From: Clostridia bacterium
GTDB taxonomy: Bacteria > Bacillota > Clostridia > Oscillospirales > CAG-272
Length of the DNA stretch: 64,000 nt
Direction of reading: 5' to 3'
Assembly: GCA_017556745.1 (NCBI GenBank)
Contig: JAFYMF010000004.1
Coordinates: forward strand, 22,435-86,434
The translations under genes were made by a program, and so were the position numbers. This document shows, piece by piece, positions 25,037 to 34,751 of this stretch (its first letter is position 1; each line of letters begins with the position of its first letter). Below the pieces are notes generated by a model. That model saw nothing but the letters and a program-made list of their open reading frames with translations, searched no databases and had not been told where the DNA came from.

Positions 25037-26938
25037 TCATATATAGTGAATAACAGTGGAAAGCATATAAAATGCAAATGGGAACATACCGATAGAACAA
25101 ACGCAATCACGAAGTCTTCTGCTGTTTTTATCGGTATTGTATATAATACCGTTATCACCGAGCAGGAAGAGGAGAGGAAGGAGCATGGGGATAAAGTAAC
25201 ATCCCAGAGCGTTTGCAGGGGAAAGGAGATCAAATCCGCTACCGATATATTCTCCGCCCAGAGCAAAAATAGCAGAGACACTGCCGTACACAAGAAGGAC
25301 TGCCTTCGAACGACGTGAAAACTGTTCCTTTAGATTTCGGTCAAGAGCGGCCGCAATAAATGTTAAGAACATTATTACAATTGATGACAGACCACCGCTT
25401 ATAACAACACCGTTGGCAGTGACTCGCTTGCCGAATATAGCAAGTACGGTTTCAGATGAGGTTTCCTTAAGCTCATAGAAGAACTTTTTGAAGAAGGCGC
25501 CCATGTCAGTGGTTATAATTGAAGTGAATTCCATTGATGTAGGATCGGTAACGCAGAATACGGTCACCCTTGCTATGCCTATAGCAAGAGGAAGGATAAG
25601 GGTTCCGAGTAAAGCCGAAAGGTATATCGAAGCAGACGAGAATCTCTCTCTCTTCAAAACGATAAGGGATAACAGCACCGATGGAATTGTTATGATACTG
25701 GAAGCGGCAGTGACGATAGCCACGACAGACAGAACAATTATTTTTTTTATGGTTATACTGCCGTCTGAATTCTTTATGTTCATTACCAGAGCAAAAAACA
25801 AGAATGAAAAAAGAAGAGGCACACTGAAAGAAGATACGGTACACAGAAGGGAAATTACTGCGGGGTTAAGGCATATTACGAAAAATATCTGTTTACCCCA
25901 AGGGATAATTTTTATTGTTATAAAGAGAAGTATAACAGCGAATAACACGCTGAATATACGAGCAAAATAAAATATAATTACAGGGTTATTACTGAAAAAC
26001 TCACCAACGGTAATTCCGAGTGCCGCCGGGGCAAAGGAGAGGGAGGACAGCATATCCGACTTTTTTGCAGATACCGAGATAGTACCGTCACTGTCAATAC
26101 CGTTTCGGAGGATGCTTACAGTAGGGGTGTAACCGGGTGCGTCGCTAAGTAAGCTTTCAAAGCTATCGGGAATAGTAAAGACCGGGGATGTATCGCTGTC
26201 ACGATCAATAGTCGCTTTAAAAAAACTATCGTCGGACAATGAGTATGCGGCAGGGAACGCACTTGACTCCTGCACTCCGGCACCAAGGGGAATAATCAGC
26301 ATTCCAAGAGCGAGAAAGGCACAGACAGAGACCAGAAATGCGTTTTCCCGTCCAAGAGACAGGGAGTTTATGAGAATGTATACAACCAAAATGAGAAGAG
26401 AAATGCCTATCAGGAATGTGAAGAAAAGTACGATGGCTATCCGATTTGAATGAATTGGCGCTACGGACAGTGAACAGTCAGTGTCGTGGCCGTTAAGATA
26501 TGCCGTCTCATCTCCACCGATAAAATACAGCGGGACCGGTGCGCCGGTACCGTCAGAAGTGATCGTTATGCTGTATGTTCCCGCACTTCTTCCAAAAAGG
26601 TTTGAAAAGGTGACTGCTATTGGGGAGGAATAGTCGCTTTTTGAGTCAAAGATCTTTGTGACCAACATTTCTCCGTCCGGAGAGGATATGGTTACAGATA
26701 TAGTCTTGTTTTTTAAAACAGGAGGGGAAAGCTTTATTGTAATGCCGCAGAAATTTTTATCTGCTTCTATCGATTGAGTAAGGGTATATGCACCCTCGTA
26801 GTCAAACGTGTCTGTGGCATTGGGTAGATCGGACTTTATATAATTCTTTTCGGTTGCAAAAAAAGCATTGAGAAAGACGACGGAGGAGAGGATAACTATA
26901 ACAAAAAACAGAAGGTATTTAAGTCTTATTTTCTTCAA
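25037..26938 (-). CDS. DUF2142-like polytopic membrane protein
   Basis: This 633-residue protein has an N-terminal membrane segment, a ~150-residue extracellular beta-rich domain, and then about ten membrane segments. The region SSLSFAPAALGITVGEFFS...FYFARIFSVLF (near 300-340) fits the DUF2142 pattern, whose members resemble GT-C glycosyltransferases and sit in cell-surface polysaccharide loci. AAGGAGG precedes the ATG at 26938. A GT-C-like catalytic role is possible, but I see no confirmed acidic loop motif. A divergent GT2 gene lies across the promoter region. Confidence 0.65.
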   Translation of the reverse strand: MKKIRLKYLLFFVIVILSSVVFLNAFFATEKNYIKSDLPNATDTFDYEGAYTLTQSIEADKNFCGITIKLSPPVLKNKTISVTISSPDGEMLVTKIFDSKSDYSSPIAVTFSNLFGRSAGTYSITITSDGTGAPVPLYFIGGDETAYLNGHDTDCSLSVAPIHSNRIAIVLFFTFLIGISLLILVVYILINSLSLGRENAFLVSVCAFLALGMLIIPLGAGVQESSAFPAAYSLSDDSFFKATIDRDSDTSPVFTIPDSFESLLSDAPGYTPTVSILRNGIDSDGTISVSAKKSDMLSSLSFAPAALGITVGEFFSNNPVIIFYFARIFSVLFAVILLFITIKIIPWGKQIFFVICLNPAVISLLCTVSSFSVPLLFSFLFFALVMNIKNSDGSITIKKIIVLSVVAIVTAASSIITIPSVLLSLIVLKRERFSSASIYLSALLGTLILPLAIGIARVTVFCVTDPTSMEFTSIITTDMGAFFKKFFYELKETSSETVLAIFGKRVTANGVVISGGLSSIVIMFLTFIAAALDRNLKEQFSRRSKAVLLVYGSVSAIFALGGEYIGSGFDLLSPANALGCYFIPMLLPLLFLLGDNGIIYNTDKNSRRLRDCVCSIGMFPFAFYMLSTVIHYI

Positions 26939-26998
26939 AATCGATTCCCTCCTTACGCGTAGTGTTAATATGGTATACCGAAATATACTTCATTATGT

Positions 26999-27027
26999 AT
27001 TATAACACGATAAGGTTTTTTCGTCAA
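26999..27027 (-). promoter_or_regulatory. Promoter of the DUF2142-C39 pair
   Basis: On the minus strand TTGACG (27022-27027) and TATAAT (26999-27004) are 17 nt apart. Confidence 0.75.
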
Positions 27028-27058
27028 TAAGACAGCATAAACTAGGAGATAAACTTGG

Positions 27059-27088
27059 TTGACATAACGCGCCGTACTGTGGTATAAT
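27059..27088 (+). promoter_or_regulatory. Promoter of the GT2 gene
   Basis: TTGACA (27059-27064) and TATAAT (27083-27088) are 18 nt apart, 35 nt before the GTG start. It is divergent from the promoter at 26999-27027. Confidence 0.78.
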
Positions 27089-27122
27089 TAAAAAACAGGT
27101 TGACCGCGGGAACGGCCCGAAA

Positions 27123-27857
27123 GTGAGGGGTTTAAAAATAAAAGTTCTCGTTATCATACCTGCCTATAATGAAGAAAATTCCGTCAGCGGTGTGGTAAAG
27201 TCACTTTGTGATACCGTGAATGGGGATAACTATACTGTTGACTATATTGTGGTAAACGACTGTTCTACAGACAGTACCGAGGGTGTATGCCGTGAAAACG
27301 GACTCAGGCATGTTAGTCTGAGAAACAATCTTGGGATCGGCGGTGGGGTGCAGACCGGGTATATTTATGCCCTTGAGGGCGGATATGACATTGCGGTACA
27401 GATGGACGGAGACGGCCAGCATGATCCTGTCTCTCTTGATGATCTCGTTATGCCGATAATATCGGGAGATGCTGATATGACGGTCGGATCTCGTTTTCTT
27501 GGTATGGGGGATTTCTTTTCAACCGGTATGCGCCGAATTGGCATCAGATGGCTCAGACTTATGGTGACTCTGGTGAGCGGGGTCAGGATAAAGGACGTAA
27601 CCAGCGGTTACAGGGCAGTGGGTAGAGAGCTTATTTCTCATTTTGCCTGTTGTTATCCGTGTGATTATCCTGAGCCTGAAACAATAGCGGCTGCGGCAAA
27701 AATGGGGTACCGTATTGCTGAGGTGCCGGTCATAATGCATTTTCGAAACAGCGGAAGATCGTCTATCAGGGCACTGAAGTGCGTTTACTATATTATCAAG
27801 GTTACTGCCGCTATACTTATCGGTTCTCGTGCACCGGGACGGAGGTATGAGAGATGA
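27123..27857 (+). CDS. GT2 glycosyltransferase (dolichyl/polyprenyl-phosphate sugar type)
   Basis: This 244-residue GT-A protein has VIIPAYNEENSV (nucleotide-sugar binding), the VVNDCSTD motif near 45 and the metal-binding DGDGQHDP near 93-100. A DVTSGYRAV-type motif (KDVTSGYRAVGREL) near 160 is typical of polyprenyl-phosphate mannose/glucose synthases. There are no C-terminal membrane segments. The start is GTG 27123 with no strong binding site, so the exact start is uncertain. It overlaps the next tiny membrane-protein gene by 4 nt. Confidence 0.85.
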   Translation: MRGLKIKVLVIIPAYNEENSVSGVVKSLCDTVNGDNYTVDYIVVNDCSTDSTEGVCRENGLRHVSLRNNLGIGGGVQTGYIYALEGGYDIAVQMDGDGQHDPVSLDDLVMPIISGDADMTVGSRFLGMGDFFSTGMRRIGIRWLRLMVTLVSGVRIKDVTSGYRAVGRELISHFACCYPCDYPEPETIAAAAKMGYRIAEVPVIMHFRNSGRSSIRALKCVYYIIKVTAAILIGSRAPGRRYER

Positions 27858-28021
27858 CAGCTTGTATCATATGTGTGCTGGCGGCACTTCTGTTTTCTTT
27901 GGTTCTCTGGCTTGCGGTGCGGGTACATGATCTGAGTATACGCGTCAGACGTCTTACACAGTATGCAGCCATAACCGAGAAAAGGCTGCGTGATGAAATA
28001 AATAAAAACAGTAAAATATAA
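27854..28021 (+). CDS. 55-residue single-pass membrane protein
   Basis: ATG 27854 overlaps the GT2 stop (ATGA) and is preceded by GGAGG at 8 nt, so it is very likely translated. The product has one hydrophobic segment (residues ~3-24) and a charged basic/acidic tail (RVRRLTQYAAITEKRLRDEI). Larger DUF2304 membrane proteins often follow such GT2 genes; this one is about half that size, so it may be a shortened partner or a separate micro-protein. Confidence 0.7.
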   Translation: MTACIICVLAALLFSLVLWLAVRVHDLSIRVRRLTQYAAITEKRLRDEINKNSKI

Positions 28022-28061
28022 ATTCAGCCTACATATATGTAGGCCGAAGTGGGAGGATAAT

Positions 28062-28991
28062 ATGCCAATCAAAATTCCTGAAGGACTTCCTGCAGGGGGA
28101 ATACTTGAAAAAGAGAATATATTTACAATGACTGAGCTCAGAGCTCAGACTCAGGATATTCGTCCTCTTAAGATAGCTATACTTAACCTTATGCCAACAA
28201 AGATAGCTACAGAGACTCAGCTTATCCGTTTGCTTTCCAATACTCCTCTTCAGATAGAGCTTACTCTTCTTAAGACTGAGACTCATACGTCCAAGAACAC
28301 TTCAGAAGATCACATGTCTGCATTCTACAAGAATTTCAGCGATGTTAAAGATCAGAAGTTTGACGGATTTATAATTACCGGTGCTCCGGTTGAAAATCTT
28401 GATTATACCGAGGTTACTTATTGGAACGAGCTCTGCACCATTCTTGAGTGGGCAAAGAAACACGTTTATTCAACTCTTCACATCTGTTGGGCAGCTCAGG
28501 CGGGCCTCTATTACCGTTTCGGTATTCCCAAGTACAGTCTTCCCGAGAAGATGTTCGGTGTGTTTGATCATACTCCTGTGGATCCCTGCCATCCTCTTAT
28601 GAGAGGCTTTGATGCGTCATTCAAGGCACCCCACTCACGTCATACCGAGATACGCGAGGAGGACGTTCTTAAGGTTCCCAAGCTTCAGATTCTTGCAAAG
28701 TCTGATGAAGCCGGTCTCTATATTATAGCTGACCAGGACTGCAGATGCTTCTACGTAATGGGACATGCAGAGTATGATAACGACACTCTTGCAGGTGAAT
28801 ATTTCAGAGATATTGACCGTCAGCTCCCCATCGCACTTCCCAAGAACTACTTCAAGCATAACGATTCAACCAGACGTCCTGAGAATATGTGGCGCAGTCA
28901 TGCCAATCTTCTGTTCTCAAACTGGCTTAACTATTTCGTATATCAGAGAACTCCTTACGATATATCCAGCATTGATTCCATTGAGGAGTAA
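28062..28991 (+). CDS. metA: Homoserine O-acetyltransferase (MetA family)
   Basis: This 309-residue enzyme of methionine synthesis matches MetA over full length. The catalytic Cys142 is in HICWAAQAGLYY, and the His motif FRAPHSRHTE-like (KAPHSRHTEI) is present. Residue 111 is Glu (GAPVE). In characterised MetA enzymes Glu111 selects acetyl-CoA and Gly111 selects succinyl-CoA, so this enzyme should make O-acetylhomoserine. GGAGG precedes ATG 28062; a 16-bp palindrome CCTACATATATGTAGG lies just upstream (about 28027-28042). Confidence 0.93.
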   Translation: MPIKIPEGLPAGGILEKENIFTMTELRAQTQDIRPLKIAILNLMPTKIATETQLIRLLSNTPLQIELTLLKTETHTSKNTSEDHMSAFYKNFSDVKDQKFDGFIITGAPVENLDYTEVTYWNELCTILEWAKKHVYSTLHICWAAQAGLYYRFGIPKYSLPEKMFGVFDHTPVDPCHPLMRGFDASFKAPHSRHTEIREEDVLKVPKLQILAKSDEAGLYIIADQDCRCFYVMGHAEYDNDTLAGEYFRDIDRQLPIALPKNYFKHNDSTRRPENMWRSHANLLFSNWLNYFVYQRTPYDISSIDSIEE

Positions 28992-29009
28992 GTGGAAGCG
29001 TGAGAATAG

Positions 29010-30629
29010 ATGGATAATACGATTTATTTTTCAAATTTTGTCGGTGCTGACTTTTTTTCACGAATGTCGCAGGCAATGGATGAAGCGAAAAAAGTCCCCG
29101 GAACCACTCTCGTTATAGAGCCAGGTGAATATGTGCTTACCTCCGAGCTTGCCAAAAAGGTACAAAACGAATGCATATCCGGTACATACGGTACAAATCC
29201 CGAGTCAAGAATGTTTCGTTCGTACTTTGAATATTTCCGTGGGATTGATTTCACGGGACATAGGGGCACTAAGATCCTCGCTGACGGGGTTAAGCTCATG
29301 ATCGATGGATTTATGGAACCTCTTTCTGTGCGTGACTGTGAGGGCGTTATCATAGAGGGTCTTACTATTGATTACGTAAGACGTCCGTATAGCGTAGGTA
29401 CAGTTATTCGCAGTACTAACATTGATGATGAAACGGCACATATAGACGTGGAGCTCGAGGCGGGGAGCGATGTTTGTGCAAAGACTCCCGTTAATATCCG
29501 TAACTTATATTATAATGCTCAAAACAACCGTCTTGAGACACTTCCGATGGATGGTGCCAAGGGAGAGGTGCTGAGCAACAATATTGTCAGATATACCGGA
29601 CGAGGTCTGCGTAAGAATATCGTTGGCAGTCGGGTATACCTGTGGCATGCAGGTAATTTCCGCCCTGCCATCCTTATGGAACGCGGAGCCGACCTTACAG
29701 TCAGAAACGTAACTGTGCACAGTCAGCCCGGTATGGGTATCACTGCAAATAACTGTGAGAATATTCTGCTTGACGGATTTTCGGTCGTTCCGCCTGAGGG
29801 AATGCATGTGTCGGTAAATACCGATGCTGCTCACTTTACCGCCTGCAGAGGGGAAATCAAGATAATTAACAGTATATTTGAATCTCAGGGCGGCAGTGCG
29901 GTGAATGTACATAATTACTACCACGCGGTGCTTATAGTTGACGGAAACCGTAATACAGTGAGAATGGAGGCTCCTTCCGGTACTCATACCAATACTCCCG
30001 ATTATCCGAGAATGGGAGATATTATGGAGGCCAGCCTATTCTCTTCTCTTGAGACAGTAGGTACAAGACGTGTTATTGACTACAGTGTCAGACCCGGTAC
30101 GTATGTTTCCGATATAACCCTCGATATACCACTCCCCATTGACTCTCTTGAGAGAGGAATACAGATAACCAATGTCAGTGCTCTTCCTAAATTCCGTTTT
30201 GAGAACAACCGTTGTCTCGGTAATTTCGGACATGCCCTGATTATAAATACTCGCGACGCTATTGTCGTAAATAATGTTTTTGAGGACGTTATGTCATCCC
30301 CTGTATATATCTGCCCCAATGCTCCCGCAGCACAGAGTGTAGCTGCGGCAGACGTTACTGTGGACAGTAACGTAATGAGAAGATGCGGTCATTCTGCGGC
30401 TTCACAGGGTATTGGCGGTGTAGATATTACTCTTAATGCGGAGATGCCTACAGCTATCCCTCAGATGAGGAATATCAAAATAGTAAACAATACTGTTGAC
30501 TGTCCCGGTACCGGAGTTGCGTTCAGAATAAACAATGTTGACGGACTTGAGTTTAGCGGTAACGTCAATGTTTCATCTATACGCACCATAACCATGGAAA
30601 ATTGCAGTAACGTGACTGTACAAAATTAA
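29010..30629 (+). CDS. GH110-like beta-helix protein, altered active site
   Basis: This 539-residue right-handed parallel beta-helix protein resembles GH110 alpha-1,3-galactosidases. It aligns without gaps over its first 300 residues with the next gene. Asp272 (NTDAAHF) is kept, but the Asp-Asp pair at 295-296 of the neighbour is Gly-Ser here (QGGSA), so typical GH110 catalysis may be lost. No signal peptide is seen, so it acts in the cytoplasm unless exported otherwise. It starts 18 nt after metA and lies 16 nt before its paralog. Confidence 0.7.
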   Translation: MDNTIYFSNFVGADFFSRMSQAMDEAKKVPGTTLVIEPGEYVLTSELAKKVQNECISGTYGTNPESRMFRSYFEYFRGIDFTGHRGTKILADGVKLMIDGFMEPLSVRDCEGVIIEGLTIDYVRRPYSVGTVIRSTNIDDETAHIDVELEAGSDVCAKTPVNIRNLYYNAQNNRLETLPMDGAKGEVLSNNIVRYTGRGLRKNIVGSRVYLWHAGNFRPAILMERGADLTVRNVTVHSQPGMGITANNCENILLDGFSVVPPEGMHVSVNTDAAHFTACRGEIKIINSIFESQGGSAVNVHNYYHAVLIVDGNRNTVRMEAPSGTHTNTPDYPRMGDIMEASLFSSLETVGTRRVIDYSVRPGTYVSDITLDIPLPIDSLERGIQITNVSALPKFRFENNRCLGNFGHALIINTRDAIVVNNVFEDVMSSPVYICPNAPAAQSVAAADVTVDSNVMRRCGHSAASQGIGGVDITLNAEMPTAIPQMRNIKIVNNTVDCPGTGVAFRINNVDGLEFSGNVNVSSIRTITMENCSNVTVQN

Positions 30630-30645
30630 AAAGAGAGGTAACAGA

Positions 30646-32274
30646 ATGAGCAAAACATTTTATCTTTCCGAGTTCAGCGGAGAGGGCACTGCCGAGAAGC
30701 TGAATGCCGCAATGGCAACTCTTAAGGACAATCCCGGTTCTACTCTTGTTATTGAGCCCGGTGAATACATACTCACTACCGAGCTTGCCCGTCAGGCTCA
30801 GGAAAACGTTATGAGCGGTGCATGGGGTAAGGACCCTCAGCCCATTATGTTTAACCCTGACTATAAGTATTCTGTCGGTGTTGACTTTTCGGGACACAAG
30901 GATACTACCGTTATTGCAAACGGTGTTAAGTTTATTGTTGACGGTTTCATGGAGATCGTTTCCATGTCCGACTGTGAGGGTACCACTATCGAGGGACTTA
31001 CCATTGACCACAAGAGAAAGCCTTTCAGCGTAGGTACAGTTAAGAATTGTACCACCGTCAGTGACACCGAGGCATACTTTGACGTTGAGCTTGATGAGGG
31101 CTTTGAGATACAGCCCGGTACTCCCGTAGGAATGCGTTACTTCGTATATAATCCCAATACCGAGCGTCTTGAGTGGCCTGACCTTTATGCTCCTCACGGA
31201 AAGTATATAGACGAGCGCACCGTTCGTTATACCGGTAAGTGGCTTAAGAAGAATATTGACGGCTGGAAGTACTACATCTGGCACACATATCATTCCCGCC
31301 CCGCTATACTTTTCCAGAGAGCAAAGAACGTTACCGTTAAGAACGTGACGGTACACAGCCATCCCGGTATGGGTATTACCGGCAACCGCACCGAGAATAT
31401 CCTTGTTGACGGATTCCGTGATATCCCTGCAGAGGGATTCCATCTGTCTACCAACACAGATGCTACTCACTTTACTGCATGTAGCGGTGACCTCATCATG
31501 CGTAACTGCCAGTTCATCGAACAAGGTGACGATGCTACCAACGTACACGGCTACTATCACATGGTGATCGCAGAAAACAACGGACGTTATACCGTTCGTA
31601 ATGATTTCCCGGACGGTATCGCTCATACTCAGACTCAGGACTATCCCGATGTTGGTGATACCCTTGAGATCAACGAGTATGGATCTCTTACCGCTCTTGG
31701 CACCGTAAAGGTTCTTGAGGTCAAGAGACTTAACAACCGTGAGTGCGAGCTTCTTCTCGACGGTCCTCTTCCCGGTAATCCCGTAGAAGACAAGACCTTC
31801 CTTTTCAATATATCAAAGCTCCCGAGACTTGAGCTGTATAATAATCTGTGTAAGGGTAACTTTGCCCGCGGCTTCCTCTGCAAGACCAGAGACGTTTATA
31901 TCCACGATAACGTATTCGAGGATATAATGGGAGATGCAGTCTGTATTTACGCGGAGCATTCGTGGAGAGAGGGTACCTTCTCACGTGACATAAGGGTAGA
32001 GAATAATATAATCCGCCGTTGTGCACATCTGGGAGATCCTGACGATGACGATTCTGTAGGCGGTATAGAGATCGATATTTATTCCGAGACACCTCCGTCA
32101 GAACCTCAGATCAAAAACGTATCTGTTATAAATAACGTAATCGACTGTCCCAATACCGAATATGCGATTTCAATAAGATACGTTGACGGTCTTACTGTCA
32201 GTGGCAACTCTAATATTTCTTCAAGAAAAGCAATAAGAGTCAGAGACAGCAAGAATGTTGAGCTTTCTCAGTAA
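30646..32274 (+). CDS. GH110-like glycosidase (beta-helix)
   Basis: This 542-residue paralog of the preceding gene has Asp272 (NTDATHF) and Asp295-Asp296 (EQGDDATNVHG). The 23-residue spacing matches the acidic catalytic residues I recall for GH110 enzymes, which release alpha-1,3-linked galactose with inversion. Repeated short beta-strand units such as NVTVKNVTVHS and ENILVDGF support the beta-helix. No signal peptide is present, suggesting intracellular action on imported sugars. GAGAGGT precedes ATG 30646. Family call is by motif only. Confidence 0.75.
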   Translation: MSKTFYLSEFSGEGTAEKLNAAMATLKDNPGSTLVIEPGEYILTTELARQAQENVMSGAWGKDPQPIMFNPDYKYSVGVDFSGHKDTTVIANGVKFIVDGFMEIVSMSDCEGTTIEGLTIDHKRKPFSVGTVKNCTTVSDTEAYFDVELDEGFEIQPGTPVGMRYFVYNPNTERLEWPDLYAPHGKYIDERTVRYTGKWLKKNIDGWKYYIWHTYHSRPAILFQRAKNVTVKNVTVHSHPGMGITGNRTENILVDGFRDIPAEGFHLSTNTDATHFTACSGDLIMRNCQFIEQGDDATNVHGYYHMVIAENNGRYTVRNDFPDGIAHTQTQDYPDVGDTLEINEYGSLTALGTVKVLEVKRLNNRECELLLDGPLPGNPVEDKTFLFNISKLPRLELYNNLCKGNFARGFLCKTRDVYIHDNVFEDIMGDAVCIYAEHSWREGTFSRDIRVENNIIRRCAHLGDPDDDDSVGGIEIDIYSETPPSEPQIKNVSVINNVIDCPNTEYAISIRYVDGLTVSGNSNISSRKAIRVRDSKNVELSQ

Positions 32275-32313
32275 TTTTGCCGATAAAAATCAAATAATCC
32301 CCTGATATTTCTT

Positions 32314-32348
32314 ACACACCCGTCCTTGACAAACAGGGGCGGGTGTGT
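32314..32348. repeat. Inverted repeat overlapping the pfl promoter
   Basis: ACACACCCG (32314-32322) and CGGGTGTGT (32340-32348) are 17 nt apart. One arm lies just upstream of the -35 box and the other fills the spacer up to the -10 box, as an operator would. Confidence 0.6.
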
Positions 32349-32354
32349 TACAAT
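32326..32354 (+). promoter_or_regulatory. Promoter of pflBA
   Basis: TTGACA (32326-32331) and TACAAT (32349-32354) are 17 nt apart, upstream of the ZTP riboswitch. Confidence 0.8.
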
Positions 32355-32374
32355 TAATACGTAATAAATAAACA

Positions 32375-32487
32375 CTTGTGTGACTGACGGAACTTTGTGG
32401 AGCACCACAACGGAGCGCAGGTGTAGATATGCCGACCGTCTGGGCGATCCCGCACAAGTTGCAGGGTTGCCCTTTATTGTTTTTTTT
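32375..32487 (+). promoter_or_regulatory. ZTP (pfl-motif) riboswitch with terminator
   Basis: The element has the pfl-motif core: TGTGACTGACGGAA, a GTGG...CCAC hairpin, CGGAGCGC and the 3' GCCGACCGTCTGGGC. An outer stem CTTGTGTG/CGCACAAG (32375-32382, 32451-32458) closes it. GGGCGATCCC (32442-32451) can instead pair with GGGTTGCCC (32464-32472), followed by TTTATTGTTTTTTTT, which forms a terminator. Ligand binding should hold CTGGGC in the aptamer and block the terminator. The family senses ZTP/ZMP, a sign of low 10-formyl-THF. Confidence 0.9.
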
Positions 32488-32516
32488 ACGATTAAAAGAA
32501 AAGGAGTATATATATT

Positions 32517-34751
32517 ATGCTGTTTGAAAATGCCTGGAGAGGTTTTAATCTTGGCAACTGGAATGACAATATAGACGTAAGGGATTTTATACAGAAAAAT
32601 TATGCTCCTTACGAGGGGGACAGCAAATTTCTTGCTCCCGCCACCGAAAGGACAAAAAATCTCTTTGAAAAGCTCAACTCCCTTTTTGCTCTTGAGAGAC
32701 AGTTCGATGGGGTTCTCGGTATAGATGCGTCAACTGTATCTTCCCTTACACACTATGAGCCTGGTTATCTTGACAAGACTAATGAAATAATTGTTGGTCT
32801 TCAGACTTCCAGACCTCTTGTTCGCGGCGTTAACCCTTTTGGGGGAATCCGCATGGCAAAGCAGGCTTGCGAGGCATACGGATATAAACTCAATGAGCGT
32901 ATAGAGGATGAGTTCACTTACCGTACTACTCATAATGACGGTGTTTTCCGTGCATATACAGATGAAATGCGTGCCGCACGTTCGGCAAAGCTTATAACCG
33001 GTCTTCCGGATGCATACGGCAGAGGAAGAATTATCGGTGACTACCGCCGTATTGCTCTTTACGGTATTGACTATCTTACCAAGTGTAAGCAGGAGGATAA
33101 GGCGAGAATAGGTGACGGCGATATGGATGCCGATTCTATCAAGCTGACAGAAGAACTGTTCCAGCAGATCAACTTCCTCGGAAGAATGAAGCAAATGGCA
33201 GCCGCATACGGTATTGATATTTCCGTTCCTGCTACCAATGCCCGTGAAGCTGTACAGTGGCTGTATTTCGGCTATCTTGCGGCTATTAAGGAGCAGAACG
33301 GCGCGGCAATGTCTCTTGGCCGTGTAAGCACATTTATCGATATTTATATAGAACGTGATCTCAGAGAGGGTACTCTTGACGAGTCCGGCGCTCAGGAGAT
33401 CATAGACGATTTTGTAATGAAGCTCCGTATGGCAAGAGAACTTCGTACCCCGGACTACAACGAGCTCTTTGGCGGAGATCCCATGTGGATCACTGAGGCA
33501 GTCGGCGGCATGGGTGAGGACGGCCGTACTCTTGTAACCAAGAGCTCCTACCGTATTCTCAACACTCTTTACAATCTCGGCCCGGCACCTGAGCCCAATC
33601 TTACCGTACTGTGGTCAAAAGATCTTCCTATAGCATTTAAAGAATTCTGCGCAGGTCTGTCTATCGATACCGATTCTATTCAGTATGAGAGTGACGATCT
33701 TATGCGCCCCATATATGGTGACGACTATGCTATTGCCTGCTGTGTTTCCGCTATGAAGGTGGGTAAGCAGATGCAGTTCTTCGGCGCAAGATGTAATCTG
33801 CCTAAGCTCTTGCTTCTTGCTCTCAATGGCGGTCATGATATTACCTCGGGTAAGAATCTTGGACCTCAGGGTGATGTTATGAATGTTGACTTCCTTGATT
33901 ATGATGCAGTAAAGACAAGATTCGATGAGTATCGCGCTTGGCTCTGCCGTCTCTACGTCAAGACTATGAACACTATTCACTACATGCACGATAAGTATGC
34001 TTATGAGAAGTCACAGATGGCTCTTCACGATACAGACGTTCATAGATTTATGGCCTTCGGTATTGCGGGTCTGTCAGTTATTGCCGATTCCTTCTCTGCT
34101 ATCAAATATGCTAAGGTTAAGCCGATAATGGGTGATGATGGTTATATTCACGGCTTTGAGACAGATGGCGATTTCCCCAAATACGGTAATGATGACGATC
34201 GTGTTGACAGTATTGCATGCGAGGTTGCCCATGAGACAATTGAGGAGCTCCGCAAAACTCCCACATACAGAAAGTCAGAGCACACCCTTTCTGTTCTTAC
34301 CATTACCTCTAACGTAATGTATGGTGAGAACACAGGAGCTACTCCCGACGGCAGAAAAGAGGGGGAGGCATTTGCTCCCGGTGCAAACCCGATGCACGGA
34401 AGAGAAGAGAAAGGTGCTGTTGCAGCACTTAACTCTGTCGCAAAGATCTCCTATGACGATTGCCGAGACGGTATTTCCAATACTTTCTCGATCACTCCCG
34501 ATACTTTGGGACGAGATGACGAAGGACGTAGAAAGAACCTTGTTGCTCTTCTCGATGGTTATTTTGTGAAGGGGGCTCACCACCTTAACGTAAACGTACT
34601 CAGGCGCGAAACTCTTATAGATGCATACGAACACCCTGAGAAGTATCCCAATCTCACAGTTCGTGTTTCCGGTTATGCGGTTAATTTTGTCAAGCTGTCA
34701 AGAAAGCATCAGCGTGAGGTAATTTCTCGTACTTTCCACGGTGCATTATGA
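32517..34751 (+). CDS. pflB: Pyruvate formate-lyase (formate C-acetyltransferase)
   Basis: This 744-residue glycyl-radical enzyme carries the catalytic pair Cys408-Cys409 ([10 protein letters not shown]) and the radical Gly719 ([10 protein letters not shown]) near the C-terminus. It converts pyruvate and CoA to acetyl-CoA and formate without oxygen. AAGGAG precedes ATG 32517. A ZTP riboswitch upstream would raise expression when formyl-folate for purine synthesis is short, linking formate output to one-carbon supply. It overlaps pflA by 4 nt. Confidence 0.96.
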   Translation: MLFENAWRGFNLGNWNDNIDVRDFIQKNYAPYEGDSKFLAPATERTKNLFEKLNSLFALERQFDGVLGIDASTVSSLTHYEPGYLDKTNEIIVGLQTSRPLVRGVNPFGGIRMAKQACEAYGYKLNERIEDEFTYRTTHNDGVFRAYTDEMRAARSAKLITGLPDAYGRGRIIGDYRRIALYGIDYLTKCKQEDKARIGDGDMDADSIKLTEELFQQINFLGRMKQMAAAYGIDISVPATNAREAVQWLYFGYLAAIKEQNGAAMSLGRVSTFIDIYIERDLREGTLDESGAQEIIDDFVMKLRMARELRTPDYNELFGGDPMWITEAVGGMGEDGRTLVTKSSYRILNTLYNLGPAPEPNLTVLWSKDLPIAFKEFCAGLSIDTDSIQYESDDLMRPIYGDDYAIACCVSAMKVGKQMQFFGARCNLPKLLLLALNGGHDITSGKNLGPQGDVMNVDFLDYDAVKTRFDEYRAWLCRLYVKTMNTIHYMHDKYAYEKSQMALHDTDVHRFMAFGIAGLSVIADSFSAIKYAKVKPIMGDDGYIHGFETDGDFPKYGNDDDRVDSIACEVAHETIEELRKTPTYRKSEHTLSVLTITSNVMYGENTGATPDGRKEGEAFAPGANPMHGREEKGAVAALNSVAKISYDDCRDGISNTFSITPDTLGRDDEGRRKNLVALLDGYFVKGAHHLNVNVLRRETLIDAYEHPEKYPNLTVRVSGYAVNFVKLSRKHQREVISRTFHGAL

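Noticed and set aside
30577..31626. 349-residue open frame on the minus strand
   Set aside because: It is antisense to the second GH110-like gene; no family features.
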